A stretch of 64,000 nucleotides of DNA, taken from the NCBI GenBank assembly GCA_963556255.1, contig OY744604.1:76090736-76154735 (forward strand), given 5' to 3'. The notes beneath the pieces are model-generated. The model saw nothing but the letters and a program-made list of their open reading frames with translations. It searched no databases and was not told the origin of the DNA. The DNA is from Allolobophora icterica. Lineage: Eukaryota > Annelida > Clitellata > Crassiclitellata > Lumbricidae. The position numbers were made by a program, and so were the translations under genes. Positions 11,136-22,839 of the stretch are shown piece by piece (position 1 is the first letter of the stretch; each line of letters starts with the position of its first letter).

Positions 11136-12402
11136 GCTGACCAGATATTGGAAACTAAAAACCGGGACACTTCAATCACAAAATCAATTTGTGTTTTGTC
11201 AATTATTATAATATAACTTGCACAAATATCTATTTTATGCTTATAGAATAATATACAATATACACTACATTGGTATAACTGAAAGGTTTTATTGCAAATC
11301 GTGTTTTCAGCCTAAAAAATATATTGTTCTGTCCTCTCCTCACAACTCCTTCAAAATTTGCATTTGTGTTGTCTGCTGAAAAAGCAATTAATTTGTTGTT
11401 CAAGTTTTATTTTTCTAAAACGTCAACAATATGATCACATAAGACCTCAGATGTTTCTCTTTTAACGGAAGAAAATGTTAGTACTTTAGTTTTAATTCCA
11501 CTGTTCGGACCTGATGGCACGAAATATCTTACAATAACTGGCAAACATGTAACATTGTTATGATTGGAAGCATCAACAGACACAGACACAAACATTGAAT
11601 TAGCAAGATCCTGTTCAAGACGTTGTGTTGCCAGTGGTGCTAGAACATTTGTAATAATAGCCTCAGTTTATGTTCTGGCACAAGTAAATTTTGGCTCGAA
11701 CATTTTTCTGATTAGGTGTGATGTACAATCCATTGATCTGAAACCTTGATTGTGGCATACGGTGTGGTATGCATACGTACCCTCTGCAGCAGCTAAATTA
11801 TACTCTTGTTTACCTGGTTGTTTAGCTGTATACTATTTCGCTAATGATGAAGAACTTGCTCTTGCACTCAGAGCGACCTTGCGTTTCTTAGTGGCAATGT
11901 GGTCATTGATGTCAGACCTGCCGCCGTGAGCAACCGAAATAGTTGACTTAGGCCTACATATACTGCAGAATGCAGTACTACCATAAGTCGCACCGCTGGA
12001 CAAGAATGAAAACTCGGCCTTCAGATCGTCGTTAAAAGAACATTTTCGTTTTGACTTTTCTAACTTTATTTCAGTAATTTAGTTTCAAGTTTTAGAATTA
12101 TGATTTCAAATTAAAAATCATTATTTATGAAAATCTGCTTTCTCATCATATTATCACTACGACAATATGACGTTGAGAACCGGAAGCGGTATTACCGTAT
12201 TATGTATGGTAATAAATAAATAAAAGTGAAGTTAAAAATGAATTTACTCTCCAGATGCCAGTAGTAAAATCAAGGAGACGTTGATGTCAGGTCAGTTCTA
12301 AAAACCGGGACATTTTTAGGGTTTGGCCTACCTTTCCCGGCAGCCGGGACAGCTAGCAGAAAATCGGGACTGTCCCGGGAAAACCGGGACGTCTGGTCAG
12401 TG
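11136..12402 (-). mobile_element. Nested hAT element, TIR CTGACCAGA...CCGGGAC
   Basis: The left end GGCTGACCAGA and the inverse of the right end CACTGACCAGACGTCCCGG are terminal inverted repeats, with AACCGGGAC subterminally on both sides. It lies wholly inside the 10889-14189 element and carries hAT transposase coding sequence on the minus strand. Flanking AT-rich DNA does not give a clear 8-bp TSD. Confidence 0.7.
11407..12058 (-). pseudogene. Decayed hAT transposase with BED-type finger
   Basis: On the minus strand, from about 12058, the reading begins KRKCSFNDDLKAEFSFL. A BED-like finger follows (FCSICRPKST, then HGGRSDINDHIATKKRK). Next come SMDCTSHLIRKMFEPKF, NVLAPLATQRLEQDLANSMF and VSVSVDASNHNNVTCLPVIV, then RYFVPSGPNSGIKTKVLTFS. 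This is the N-terminal half of a hAT transposase, ending shortly after the first catalytic Asp (VDASN). In-frame stops occur, one between CART and TEAII and one near LAK, and the C-terminal half is absent. It is inactive and belongs to the nested element around it. Confidence 0.75.
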
Positions 12403-14384
12403 TAATATATATACTATTTGTCTGTGTAAGTGACCCTCACCCTAATGGGTTGAGTTATTTGACCCTGGGTGACCCTCAGTAGCAAAGACGCCCATGGCAG
12501 TTGTATATATGAGATTAGGCCCTATGTTCATTCGCATGCACACTAATATACAGCCAGATTCTCCCTTTCCCAACCACTTCATACACTGTAAGGGTATGTC
12601 AGTCAGCTCCAGCGCTAAGAAATGCCTGAAATATGATCGTATGTCTTTCCGATCTTTCGCCCTCTCACTCCCTCGCTTACTCGCTCTTACTCGCTATCTC
12701 TCTTTATCTGTCTTACCGTGTCTGTCTGTCTGTCTGTCTGTCTCTCTCGTTTTCTCTCGCTCTGTCTCTGTCGCAGTATGTCTCTTTCAATGTCTCTCTA
12801 CAACCCTGTTGTATACGGCTGCAGTCTTCGTTCTTCATGTTACTCGGCCTGCTGTGATAGTATCATAGTAGTCCTTCACGTCGAGAATACAGTCGCTATT
12901 TTCATTCGTTTACTTTCAAACAGAAAAGAACGACTTCTAATTACATTTTTAAGTCTAGCTGCTAAAATTTAATAAATAGATGATGAAGCGTTATAGAGAA
13001 ACCGATCTGTTGAATTTCTTCACCAAAAAAAGCAAGCCATGCAGCAACGACTGTTAAGTTGGAAATGGGACTGAAGAGGTTTGCACTACAGATAATAAAA
13101 TATTCCATTGGCATTGTTAACGAAAACGATTTAACAGCTGTGTGTGAGCCTGTGTCACTGAGAACAGTCTCAGTTGCTCAATCAGAGAACTTAGGCACAG
13201 TAAAAAACGTTGGTCATCACAATGATTTTGTTCTAGCCGTTGGTGCAAAGTTAAGTTAACTGATGCAGACAAATTCTATGCTCCACCAGAATCATATGCG
13301 TGGCCTAGCACCACGAACTTCTTAATTCAGAATGGTATGATATGGTATCTGGGAAGTTATAAAGCGCCTCTCAAAGTGCGAACTATCAGAGGCGCTCTCA
13401 GCATGCATGTCAGCCTCTCGCGGAAACAGAAAAGACTTTAAACGATGAACAAGAGAGACGGAGAAGGAGAAGGAGAGGGGAGAGGGAGAGAGATAGAGGG
13501 GGAGAGGGAGAGGGAGAGAGAGAGAAAGAGAGAGAGAGAGAAGCAGGGTCCCATGCAGTACCAATTCAGAATAGTAGTTGTCGCTTTGCTCTTTAAAGTA
13601 GTAGGCTCTACATAAGTAATCTGCTTCACTTTGTGGAACATTACTTATGCCTTTACAAAGTTAAACCTTAAGTGTTACGCAGCCTCTGTGAAATCTGTTA
13701 AAATAAGAAAGTATTATCGAAAAAGTTGATTCCGTGATTGTTTAGCATTCTATGCTTCTGGAGATCGCCCTATAAACTCACCTCTGAAGACTACTGCTTC
13801 GCATTACGCAACCCCTATTTTGTTAAATTGATGTAATTGTATTATGCAGATATTTGCATTTGGGATCAACAAAATGTTATGTTATGAACATTTTCGTGTC
13901 ATCCAGGTTTAGCTAGAAATTTCTAGATTAACATGGCGCTTGAAGAGCTGGTTTAGGTAGTTTTTTCAAAATCATTGTTGAAAAATTTGAGGTAAACAAG
14001 AGCCTAAAATGTACTCCATTTTGGCATCAAATGCTCAAAATTGCGTCAGCTTCTGGGGCTCCGCCCCAGACCCCGCTGGGGGAGCTTACGACGCTCCCCC
14101 AAACCCCCTAGTCGTTAGGGGCTTCTTGCCTTCGGCAATCGCCGTTTCGCCGGCGTTCCGGTTCTTTTTTGTTTAGGACGAGATCCCTGAGCATTATAAT
14201 ATAGCAGCATTATGACAATAGGATAAACTAATTAAGAATGAACACATCCTGCTCCTGTGTAATTATAGATGCAATTTTGTCATTTTAATCTTAATTATAG
14301 TAGGCAAGCGCCTAAATTTATCTTTTAATTTAAGGGTCACTCAGCTATGCAATTGGTATTTAGTTTCACTATTGACACACCAGG

Positions 14385-14671
14385 CCAGTGACTGACTGAC
14401 TGACTGACTGACTGACTGACTGACTGACTGACTGACTGACTGACTGACTGACTGACTGACTGACTGACTGGTTCAGCCAATCAGTTAATTGCTCAAACTA
14501 TTTCACTAACTCAATCACTCAGACAGTCAGTCATTCAGTAACTTACTTACTCGGTCATTTACTAAGTCATTCAGTAGGTCCTTCAATCACCAACTCATCC
14601 ACTCATACGTCAGTCAGTCAGTCAGTCAGTCAGTCAGTCAGTCAGTCAGTCAGTCAGTCAGTCAGTCAGTC
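14385..14671. repeat. Inverted pair of tetranucleotide arrays
   Basis: (GACT)n at about 14389-14470 is followed about 140 bp later by (GTCA)n at 14611-14671, which is the same unit in inverse orientation. The pair can fold into a stem of roughly 60 bp. The spacer holds degenerate CAGT/CACT words, suggesting one longer array that decayed. Confidence 0.85.
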
Positions 14672-15589
14672 AATCAATCAGTCAGTGAGGCACTCACTCG
14701 CTTACTTACTCATCCGTTGAGTAATTTGGCAGCGTGTTTCTCTTTCTTTATATGCGACACAGTTTATTTGCATAGGGGCCTACGTTGATTGGTCGTCTAT
14801 TTCTAGCGAGGCATTTGATAACAGACCCACAGGCGAACCGTATAAACAACCCTCAGTCTGACTTAACTGAGCCTCAGCCCGCTTTTTGCCTTTCGAATCG
14901 CTTGCGCCTATCATATCAAAACGACACGGGGTATACAAGATGTAGGCCTATCTGATAGTACACGATCCCTAAATTTCACTATCACATAGTTTATTGTTGA
15001 ATAATATTTACACGTGTAAACAGTTGATCCTAATTAATTTAAATTTAAGTGCAGAATCTTCCAGACATACTGAGTGATGTATGGTTACATTTTATTACAG
15101 AGTTTTAGCCATCGGGAGTCTGAGAATGCGCTGGAGCCCTCTCAATATACTACAGGCACATAATATTTGAGTAGCTACATTTGGTTAGGGCGTACGTTGT
15201 ATGTGCCTCCGTGCGTGAGGAAGTCGGTTCGCATACTGACGTTGGCCTCCTTCAGAGATTCTAGTCTCGGGCTAACATGGTCCGTACACGAGACCTGAAA
15301 TGGCGTGGCACACAGTCAAACAGGAAACGGTGGTGAAGAATCTCAACTTATCAAATCATTGAAAAGTAATAAGAATAATATTATTCGTTTATTAAATTAA
15401 AACTGACAAGTACGCTGTAGGATTACATAAAATAGTAGTAAAAAACGATAACAAGTTTAACAGGCGTCGAATCTAACTGCAAGGCAGCCTGCAAGGCACC
15501 CATCTGTCCTACTGCTCAGTCCCCCGCCCCGCCCCGCCCCCTAGGCCATAGGGAGTGTAGGCAGTGAAAAGGCTGAGTCAACCTTTATG
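14672..15589. other. IgSF intron, no feature seen
   Basis: Contains a GC-rich CCCCGCCCCGCCCC patch near 15522. No gene is recognised. Confidence 0.4.
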
Positions 15590-15663
15590 GGTCTAGAGGG
15601 TATCGAACCCGCGTCCTTCTGATCTTCATGAAAGCCTGTTACCATTCAACCATCTCACACGCC
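15590..15663 (-). mobile_element. tRNA-derived SINE head
   Basis: On the minus strand GAGATGGTTGAATGGTAAC (A-box-like) and GCGGGTTCGATACCC (B box) are spaced as in a tRNA. The stems do not pair well, so it is a SINE promoter or tRNA pseudogene rather than a functional tRNA. Confidence 0.55.
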
Positions 15664-15706
15664 AAGATTACCGAGGCAGTGCGGTAGCTGTAGAGTATAG
15701 AGCAAC

Positions 15707-16010
15707 GTGTACATTTTCACTGAGATTCTTGAATTGCGCAGAGAGTTAGACGGCATGTTCCTATATATGTCTGCTAGGACAACTCTGGCGAACGCATTGG
15801 TCTCCAGTCGTCTGGATTATTGCAACTCGCTTCTGACTGGTATTACCAAGTCCAGTTTGCAGAAGCTTCAAAGGTTCAGAACTCTTTGGCTAGAATCGCA
15901 ACTAATAACTAAAGACTCGAGTATATAACCCCTGTGTTTAAGTCGTTGCATTGGCTTCCTCTTCAGTAGAGGATCTTTTTCAACTTAGGACTCACGGTGT
16001 ATAAAGTACT
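15707..16010 (+). pseudogene. LINE RT fragment (L2/CR1-like)
   Basis: The frame 15707-15928 contains SRLDYCNSLLTGITKSSLQK, the conserved segment after the RT palm. A shifted frame continues TPVFKSLHWLPLQ, a stop, then RIFFNLGLTVYKVL. It is a short, broken copy inside the 15-kb intron. Confidence 0.75.
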
Positions 16011-16299
16011 GTACTCTGCACAACCATAGTATTTAAAATCAGTTTTTATTTCTCAGTCTTACCATTACTCAAGAATGTCATCTGAACAATGTAAACAGCA
16101 ATTCAATTAATACTGTGTAATCAAGTGTAGCTGTTATCATGCATGTTATGAATGTTCAAACTGCAGGAGGTATTTGTTAAAAAGAAAACAAAAACAACAA
16201 TTGTAAGGCAAATTCTGATGCAAGCCATTGGTTATTAAAAGGCAAGCAGACTGTGATGTATAGCTACACACTGGACAGAATAAATTATCTTATGGTATA

Positions 16300-17670
16300 C
16301 AGCGCATTTGAATTTATTCTGCTATTTACAAAACTCAAAGAAGTCGTTATAAAGATCATAGAAAAGATCATAGAAATAGGAACTCATAATATTCATAAAA
16401 CTCAGTATGCATAGTATAGGAAAACCTGTAACTTAAACTCATCTATACCATTCCTCATTGGTGTGGTCTCTACCTCAATACGAAGCTCTTTAGCCTTCAA
16501 ACTTGAGTTGGAAAGCAGGCTGAGACCGTAGCCTGACTAAGGCGAGCACCACACAAGTACATGTGGTACTGGGCAGTCGCTGCTTCAATTCACTGTACCT
16601 GTCATCAAAGTCGGCAAATTTTGTAGTAGGCCTATAGCCTGTATGCAAGTGGCATCCCAACAAATAAACATAAAATTCTGCCGGACACTCATGAGGAAGG
16701 GGAGGTTAAACCATAAGCCCGGCCTCAACTTGCCACTCTGCTCAAGTCGTTCTTTCACTTTTACTGCACGTTCCTGTCTGTCCAAGATCTAATGAAAAAG
16801 CAGATGGGTGAACAGGTATACGTGAATTTATGACATTAATTTAGAAATAGGAACTCATGATATTCATAAAACTCAGTATGCAAAATAAATGAAATAACTA
16901 TCCAATATCTACCGAATAAGCAGATTAGATTTTAAAAAATGCGCGACTTTATAACATCAATTTAAAAACAGGGACCATAAAACTCAGCTTTCCATTTATT
17001 ACATAATAAAAACTTCGGTGGAAAACAATGATACGCATTTTCTGCAGTACAATTTTATGAGTATTTTGTGCATGGCTGCAGTGCAGTTCGGTACTGGTCA
17101 CAGTGACTGGTTACATCGCAGGTAATCCATAATCCTGCTCAATAAGAAGGTACGTAAAACTCAGTATGCAAAGATATAAAATAACTCTTTCCAAGATCTA
17201 GCGAATAGGCAGATGGGAGAACCAGGAGCGTCTACACCATAGAAACCTTGGAGCAAATGCTCCATCCAAGAAATGGGGGGAGATCTGTCAGTGTCAACTT
17301 TTTAGGGGGGAAGGAACGGGAAGGCGGAAGAAGAAGGGGAAAAGGGACGTTGATCCAATTATTTAGGGGGGATAGACGCCCCTGGGGAGAACAAATGCGC
17401 GAATTTATTACATTAATTTAGGAAAGGCGAAGCAAGATATCCATAACACTTAGCATTCCATTTGTCACATTACAAAACTTCGGGAGAAAAGGATAACATA
17501 ACATAACATAACATAACATAACAAGGGTTTTAAGTGGTTCAGAAGACGTGTAGTCTGTGTTAGAATGTTACGCATTTATGCAGTACACTTTTTTAATCAG
17601 TATTTTGTGAATGACTGCAATGCAGTTCGGTAATGGTTACAGTTATTAGTCACTTCGTAGATAATCCATC
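16300..17670. repeat. Degenerate satellite, units of about 115 bp, duplicated block
   Basis: The phrases CCAAGATCTA, AGCAGATGGG, ATTCATAAAACTCAGTATGC and TGCAGTTCGGTA recur in the same order. The block 16783-17130 is repeated at 17191-17670. The second block differs by lacking one 115-bp unit and by carrying the P-type MITE at 17223. A (CATAA)n run lies at 17489-17522. Confidence 0.75.
17223..17384. mobile_element. P-element-derived MITE, 162 bp, 8-bp TSD
   Basis: It begins CAGGAGCGTCTACACCATAG and ends GATAGACGCCCCTG, and is flanked by the perfect duplication GGGAGAAC (17215-17222 and 17385-17392). Apart from its first eight bases it matches the right terminal 160 bp of the P element at 53026-60459. 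It has no coding capacity and would depend on the P transposase. Confidence 0.9.
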
Positions 17671-18246
17671 GACATTGCTCAATTGTAAGGTTCGATGATA
17701 TGCATAATCGTCTGACTGACTTGATTATATTGATTACGTTTCGAAGTGATGACTGTTGTATTCCACAAGTCGATATGTAGCTTTCATGTTGGTAGGTTCT
17801 TGCTGATGATATGTCACTGAAACTCAGATGTGACTGAAACTCAGACTACATAAACCAAATACCATATAATACTTGAAATTTCCTTTAAAAACAATCTATG
17901 TGTAAAACAAAAAAAGATATTAAACTGCTTCTTAAATTCAGTAATTTTCATTCATTAATTAGGCCTATTGTTTAAAAATCTGTGCGCAACATATGAGCAA
18001 ATGGATGTTAGTACTTGGCCTATGTATGCATGCAAATCAATGTATATGTATGCTGTTATGTATTGTATTGTATCTAAGCATTTATAAAGCGCCTCTCACA
18101 GTGTTCGCTAATCAGAGGCGCTAATCAGTATGCGTATGTGTATGTTTGTAAGTATGGATGCAGACATGTTTGTACGTTTCTGGGTATCTGCGTGCAAACG
18201 TATGCATGTAAGTAAATATGTATCTACATATTATGTATGCATATGT
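17671..18246. other. IgSF intron, no gene
   Basis: Contains a short TTTATAAAGCGCCTCTCACAG / AGAGGCGCT palindrome at about 18078-18122, a phrase also seen at 13345-13398 and inverted near 33530. It is probably a retroposon 3' end. Confidence 0.4.
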
Positions 18247-18255
18247 GTACGTATG

Positions 18256-18898
18256 GTTCTAGGACGTTTGGTCAACGGACGATTGGTCAACGGACGATTG
18301 GTCACGGACGATTGGTCAACGGACGATTGGTCAAGCGGACTGTTCGTCAAGGGGACTGTTGATCAAGGGTCCTTTCGTCAAGAGGACGGTTGATCAAAAC
18401 TTTAAATTTTCGATATTAGAGACGCTTTTAAAATATGCCAGTTCTCTTATCAGTACAAACCACTGATAAGAGAAATCGACGACCACTAATTATCCCTATA
18501 CAGACGTGACCAATTAAGCCATTACAAAACGAGGCATCTTTACATGCACAGCAATGAAGACTTCGCAAAGCGTAGCCCATGCACAAATAAAACAAATATG
18601 GAGTGATACGATATACGTGAATTTTAGACGCTTTAAAATATGTCAGTTCTCTTATGAACTTATGAGTACAAACAACTGCACTGGCACAGATATACGATAA
18701 CCATTTGAAATGGACGACCACTAATTATCCATAGACAGACGAACCGACCGATATTTTGATCAACCGTCCTCTTGACGAAAAGACCCTTGATCAACAGTCC
18801 CCTTGACGAACAGTCCGCTTGACCAATCGTCCGTTGACCAATCGTCCGTGATCAACCGTCCGTTGACCAACCGTCCTTTGACCAAACGTCCGCATACC
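18256..18898. mobile_element. Foldback element, GGACGATTGGTCAAC arms, copy 1
   Basis: The left arm repeats GGTCAACGGACGATT about five times (18263-18395). The right arm (18755-18890) is its inverse, with units like AATCGTCCGTTGACC. The centre holds two related blocks with AATATGCCAGTTCTCTTAT. The element starts (G)GTTCTAGGACGTTTGGTC and ends GACCAAACGTCCGCATAC. It is flanked by GTACGTATG at 18247-18255 and 18899-18907 (8-9 bp, depending on where the edge is placed). Confidence 0.9.
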
Positions 18899-18907
18899 GT
18901 ACGTATG

Positions 18908-20274
18908 TATGTACGCATGCATGCACTGAAATAGTATCATGTACGCAGCCGAGGTCTCTCTCTGGTTTTAATGAAGCTTTAGAATGATTCATTTTTCACT
19001 TTCACTCGGTATTCATTCTTGAATTAAGCAATAAATGCGCAGATTAGAAATGATGTTTAGATCGTATAATCTATGCATCAGTTAAAACGTTTGTGTCTGT
19101 GGTTGTTTTTTCTACTATTTCTCCGGCTAGGCTGCTCCCTTCGTCTCTGTGGTTTTGTATTGATTCGCACTAACTTAACACGTGCCAGCTGTGCGCGTTA
19201 ATTAATTCAAGTGTACATGATTGTATTTGTACTCCGTGGCCGGAACAAATTGAATCAATGATTTTCAGCCATTAATTATGAATTCACTGTTCGATATTCC
19301 GAAAACATCTGTTCATTCAATTCTTCAACTGTTTGTTCGATCATTTATTTATTCATCCAGCAATCTTCCAATGCGTATAATACATCTATCCATCATCCAT
19401 CCACCTTCCTATCGGCCCATCTCCTTATCAACTCACCCACGCAAAATTCATCCATAGGTTTATCCTTTAATTCATCCACTCACTTATCCTAGTATCCATC
19501 CATCCATCCATCCATCCATCCATCCATCCATCCATCCATCCATCCATCCATCCATCCATCCATCCGCACACATACGTCCTTCTATCGTCCAATCCTAAAC
19601 ATGCGGCCATCTCCCTGACTCATTGGGACTTCAAATCAATACTGATATGCCATCCTGCAATGTGAACTGAATTAACTAACTCGCGATTGCCTGTGTAGAG
19701 AATATTTTGCTAAGGCCTATAATAATAATAATTGGAGTAACTTGCATAAAAGCTCCATACCTGTTTAGCGAAGACTTGCGAGAACAACAGATGCTATAGC
19801 TAACAAACTAGTCGATAGATGCTCTTGTAATCCAAAATCTACAAGTAACAGTAAATTAAATATAAAGATATCTGTTAGAATAACGGCAATATATAGGCCT
19901 AGAACAGTCATGGAGTAGGCCCTATAGATCAGAAAATATGTAGGCTCTTTATAGTAAAGCATCAAAAGTTGGCCATATTTTGGCATGGGTCCAATGACCA
20001 TAATAATAACACTTTGAAGAGTTGAAAAAAGCAGATTGATTTTGCTTTTAAAATGTGTTTGAAAGATATTTTATCTTTAAAATATGCAGTGCCTTTGTCC
20101 CCCTGTGCAAAATAAGGATTTTTAATTTTGTCATTATTATTTGTCCAGCTGCAACCACGTTAAAACAAATGTTTAATCACCGAACGATTTATACCTATAC
20201 AAATTAATGTGTCACGTTAGTGTGTGTTGAAAAACATTACTTTTAACAGTGATGACATTTAAATGTTCACGTAC
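18908..20274. other. IgSF intron with (ATCC)n array
   Basis: An uninterrupted ATCC tetranucleotide array occupies about 19496-19565. The rest is AT-rich without a recognisable gene. A minus-strand frame at 19765-20001 is hydrophobic but has no family likeness. Confidence 0.5.
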
Positions 20275-20613
20275 GTGTAACACGGGCGTTGCTGCAGACG
20301 GTTGTTGTGTTATATTCTGGGATATTACAGGCGACGGTTCCAACGACATCATTGACATTTTCGCCTTCAAACTTTTTTGCTGACTTGCCGAATTTGACTG
20401 TGCAAGCGTAGTATAGGCCTAACTTTGTGTAATCTTCTGAATGAGGAATGATCAGCTTACTTGTTAGCTGGTCTGACGTAACTCCAATGGCAGCTTTACT
20501 ATTTTGTCGAATACTTAGGTCAATGTCCGGATGCCAGTTGCCTCGATATGTGACATCACATTGAAAGACGGACGACGATGTATTTTGAGATGAATTACAC
20601 ACTGGAGCTGACT
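20275..20613 (-). CDS. IgSF gene, exon 3: first C-type domain
   Basis: The acceptor is TTTTTCTACAG before 20613 and the donor is C|GTACGT at 20274. The exon is 339 nt, phase 1 to phase 1, 113 residues. It begins SAPVCNSSQNTSSSVFQCDV and contains the Ig signature KLGLYYACTVKF (Y-x-C). An extra cysteine pair follows near the end (VACNIPE ... TVCSNA). Sequons are NSS, NTS and NTT. The start aligns with exon 5, supporting duplication of a V+C unit. It sits 0.7 kb from exon 2, the expected spacing for one Ig pair. Confidence 0.8.
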
Positions 20614-21318
20614 CTGTAGAAAAACACGAATTTGCATACAATAATTATTTTAATGTACAACAGTACTGTAACTTGATAATGCCCTCCTTACAGAGTTCAA
20701 AAGTGTACATTGAACCAGGTCAACAGGAAACATCGAAAACTATAAACAGAGAGGCCGAAGTCTTGGTATGATGGGCATAGACTCTGGGGCAGCCGGGGCA
20801 CGTGCCCTCAATAATTGAGATGGACTGTACATCTAATGCAACAAGTGTAAAAGAAATAACCAAACCCCCCCTCCTTAAATATTTTGGACAACTTTACGCC
20901 AGTGATGATGGGAAAGCAAGTTTAAGCAGGTGACGTTATAAGTCGATGTCTATAATAATTGCAGCTCTTCGCGATTATTACTATACTAGAGCTATCCATA
21001 TCTGCTCTTTTTCGAAACATGTGCTTCTGCCAACAGCTCCCCACTGTAAAAACCGCGCAAAGGCATTGAAATTTGAAACCTGCAAAAATATTTAAGAATT
21101 TGAAGTTTAGAACAAGTGATAATCTCGGTAAACAGTTTCGAACACGAGAAGGTAGAGAGTTTCAGAAGAAAGCCCAGAATTCTGTGGATGCCTCTGTATA
21201 TGTAAAAGTGCATACACGTGTGTATATGTATGCAAGTATAGGTAATTTACGAATAATTAATTTTACAGGCTCCAATGCCAATTTGCCGGTAGCATTGCGT
21301 CATAAATCAAGCGCTTAC
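20614..21318. other. IgSF intron between exons 2 and 3
   Basis: Short intron with no recognised insertion. Confidence 0.5.
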
Positions 21319-21627
21319 CAATGACAATCAGCTCGGCGCTGGCTGTCTTCGAAGTGGACAGCTCCAGGCAAATGTATCTTCCGGCATTAAGCAAAGTTGT
21401 ATTTCTGATGATGAGGTTGAGTTGGCCACTGCTTGACTCTACGTAGTGGGTTCCTGCGAATGTCGGTAAAATCTGTCCTTCTCTTGTTAATATTCGTTCA
21501 TCGTTTTCTCCAGTCAGTTTCATCGACCATCGTAATCTGGAGTCAGACTTTGTTTTGCAGGTAAATTTTGATCTCTCCCCACTGTTGACAGCAACGTTTT
21601 CCGGTCCATCAGAGCCCACAGAAACCC
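21319..21627 (-). CDS. IgSF gene, exon 2: first V-type Ig domain
   Basis: The acceptor is TTTTCAACAG before 21627 and the donor is G|GTAAGC at 21318. The exon is 309 nt, phase 1 to phase 1, 103 residues starting VSVGSDGPENVAVNSGERSK. The V-set features are FTC (first Cys), LRWSM (Trp), NLIIRN and LNAGRYIC (the Y-x-C motif). One sequon, NTT, is present. Joined to the signal-peptide exon through G|GG, it would be the outermost domain of a surface or secreted receptor. Spacing, phases and strand agree with the other exons. I cannot name an orthologue. Confidence 0.82.
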
Positions 21628-21940
21628 CTGTTGAAAACATTGTAAACAAATTCTCAGATATCAGTTGAAAACACACTGGACTATCGTGGGCTGTTTGATA
21701 AATTCCCACTTGCTAATTATACGTCGTTCACATTAAAAACGGGATGCACAGATGTGTTATTTATGTCTGTGTACATGTAATTTTGGATAAGAAAAAGGTA
21801 AGCGCAACGTGCTTATGCCTGAGTCTAAAAATTCTAAATCCCATACCCAGACAATGCATAGTGATTGGCTTATATTTTCAGAGTTTCGCTTTAAAAAAAT
21901 AGTGTGAGGTACTTAAAATTCGATGTTTCAAGTGCATTGA
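21628..21940. other. IgSF first intron, 3' part
   Basis: Contains CCATACCCAGACAATGCA near 21841, followed by a GTGATTGG phrase. The same sequence recurs near 28310, so it is a small dispersed repeat. Nothing else is seen. Confidence 0.4.
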
Positions 21941-21943
21941 TAC

Positions 21944-21944
21944 A

Positions 21945-21978
<34 letters not shown>

Positions 21979-22041
21979 CATACATACATACATACATACA
22001 TACATAGTATGTATGTATGTATGTATGTATGTATGTATGTA

Positions 22042-22072
<31 letters not shown>

Positions 22073-22140
22073 CATACATACATACATACATACATACATA
22101 CATACATACATACATACTGTATGTATGTATGTATGTATGT
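21944..22140. repeat. Alternating (CATA)n and (GTAT)n arrays
   Basis: Four blocks follow one another: CATA units, GTAT units (about 22008-22038), CATA units (22044-22120) and GTAT units (22121-22140). Each switch is an inversion of the same unit, so the region can form hairpins. Tyr/Met/His frames over it are artefacts. Confidence 0.9.
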
Positions 22141-22374
22141 AACATACATGCATACATACATGCATAGAACATACATACATACATTCATAGTACATACATA
22201 TATAAAAATAAATATACATAAATACATTCATATACAATTATACATGCATGCAAGCATACATTCATGCACACATTCAGACGTACATATATACATACATACA
22301 TTTATGCATTCGTACATACATGTAGGCATATTTGCGTACATATGGACACGCGTACATATGGACACGCTGGCCAA

Positions 22375-22460
22375 TACAATACAATACAAGTTTTATTTGA
22401 TACTGGCCTCCTTCAAAGTTCAAAAGTGCACATTGAAGCCAGGCAAACATTAAGAACCAT
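22375..22460 (-). mobile_element. Retroposon 3' end with (CAATA)n
   Basis: CAATACAATACAATACAAGT followed by TTTATTTGATACTGGCC reads on the minus strand as AATAAAACTTG followed by (TATTG)n, a LINE/SINE 3' tail. Only the tail is recognisable. Confidence 0.5.
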
Positions 22461-22839
22461 AGGCAGACTGGAAGAGGTAAGTTTTCAGTTTAGAGCGAAA
22501 GACAGTCTCGCTAAGAGTTATTGAGCATATCCACGATGCATAAACAACCTAGTGATACCCCAGTTAGTATTTTCAGTATTAGTGGTATTATACTGGCATA
22601 GCCTCAGCAGGCATTCATTTACTTAATTGGCCTGACCCAAAGATAGAAAACTATTTACTTTTGACACATATATTAAATTGCCTGCACTTATTCTCATTAG
22701 CCGGTAATTGATATTTTTAAATTGGCAGACTGTCAAAGGCATATTAAGCACACTGAAAACCTCCAGGCATATTGCAACAGCTGCGAGGCAATGATTATAT
22801 CATGTATCGTTATAACAAAAACATTCTTTGTGTATCAGC

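Larger units (their letters stand above)
10889..14189. mobile_element. hAT-type element, 3.3 kb, TIR CAGGGATC, 8-bp TSD
   Basis: The left end CAGGGATCGG and right end GATCCCTG are inverted. They are flanked by the perfect duplication AGCATTAT (10881-10888 and 14190-14197). Both subterminal regions carry GGAACGCCG/CGGCGTTCC words near GGTTCTTTTTT. The interior contains a second, nested hAT element (11136-12402) and, around 12980-13260, a plus-strand stretch RETDLLNFFTKKSK that resembles the N-terminus of KIAA1586/TTF-finger hAT transposases. A (TC)n-rich tract lies at 12660-12800 and a (GA)n-rich tract at 13450-13540. Confidence 0.85.

Noticed and set aside
14611..14671. CRISPR-like array
   Set aside because: Simple tetranucleotide repeat without spacers in a eukaryotic genome.
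21878..22453. Tyr/Met/His repeat frames
   Set aside because: They arise from (CATA)n/(GTAT)n arrays.
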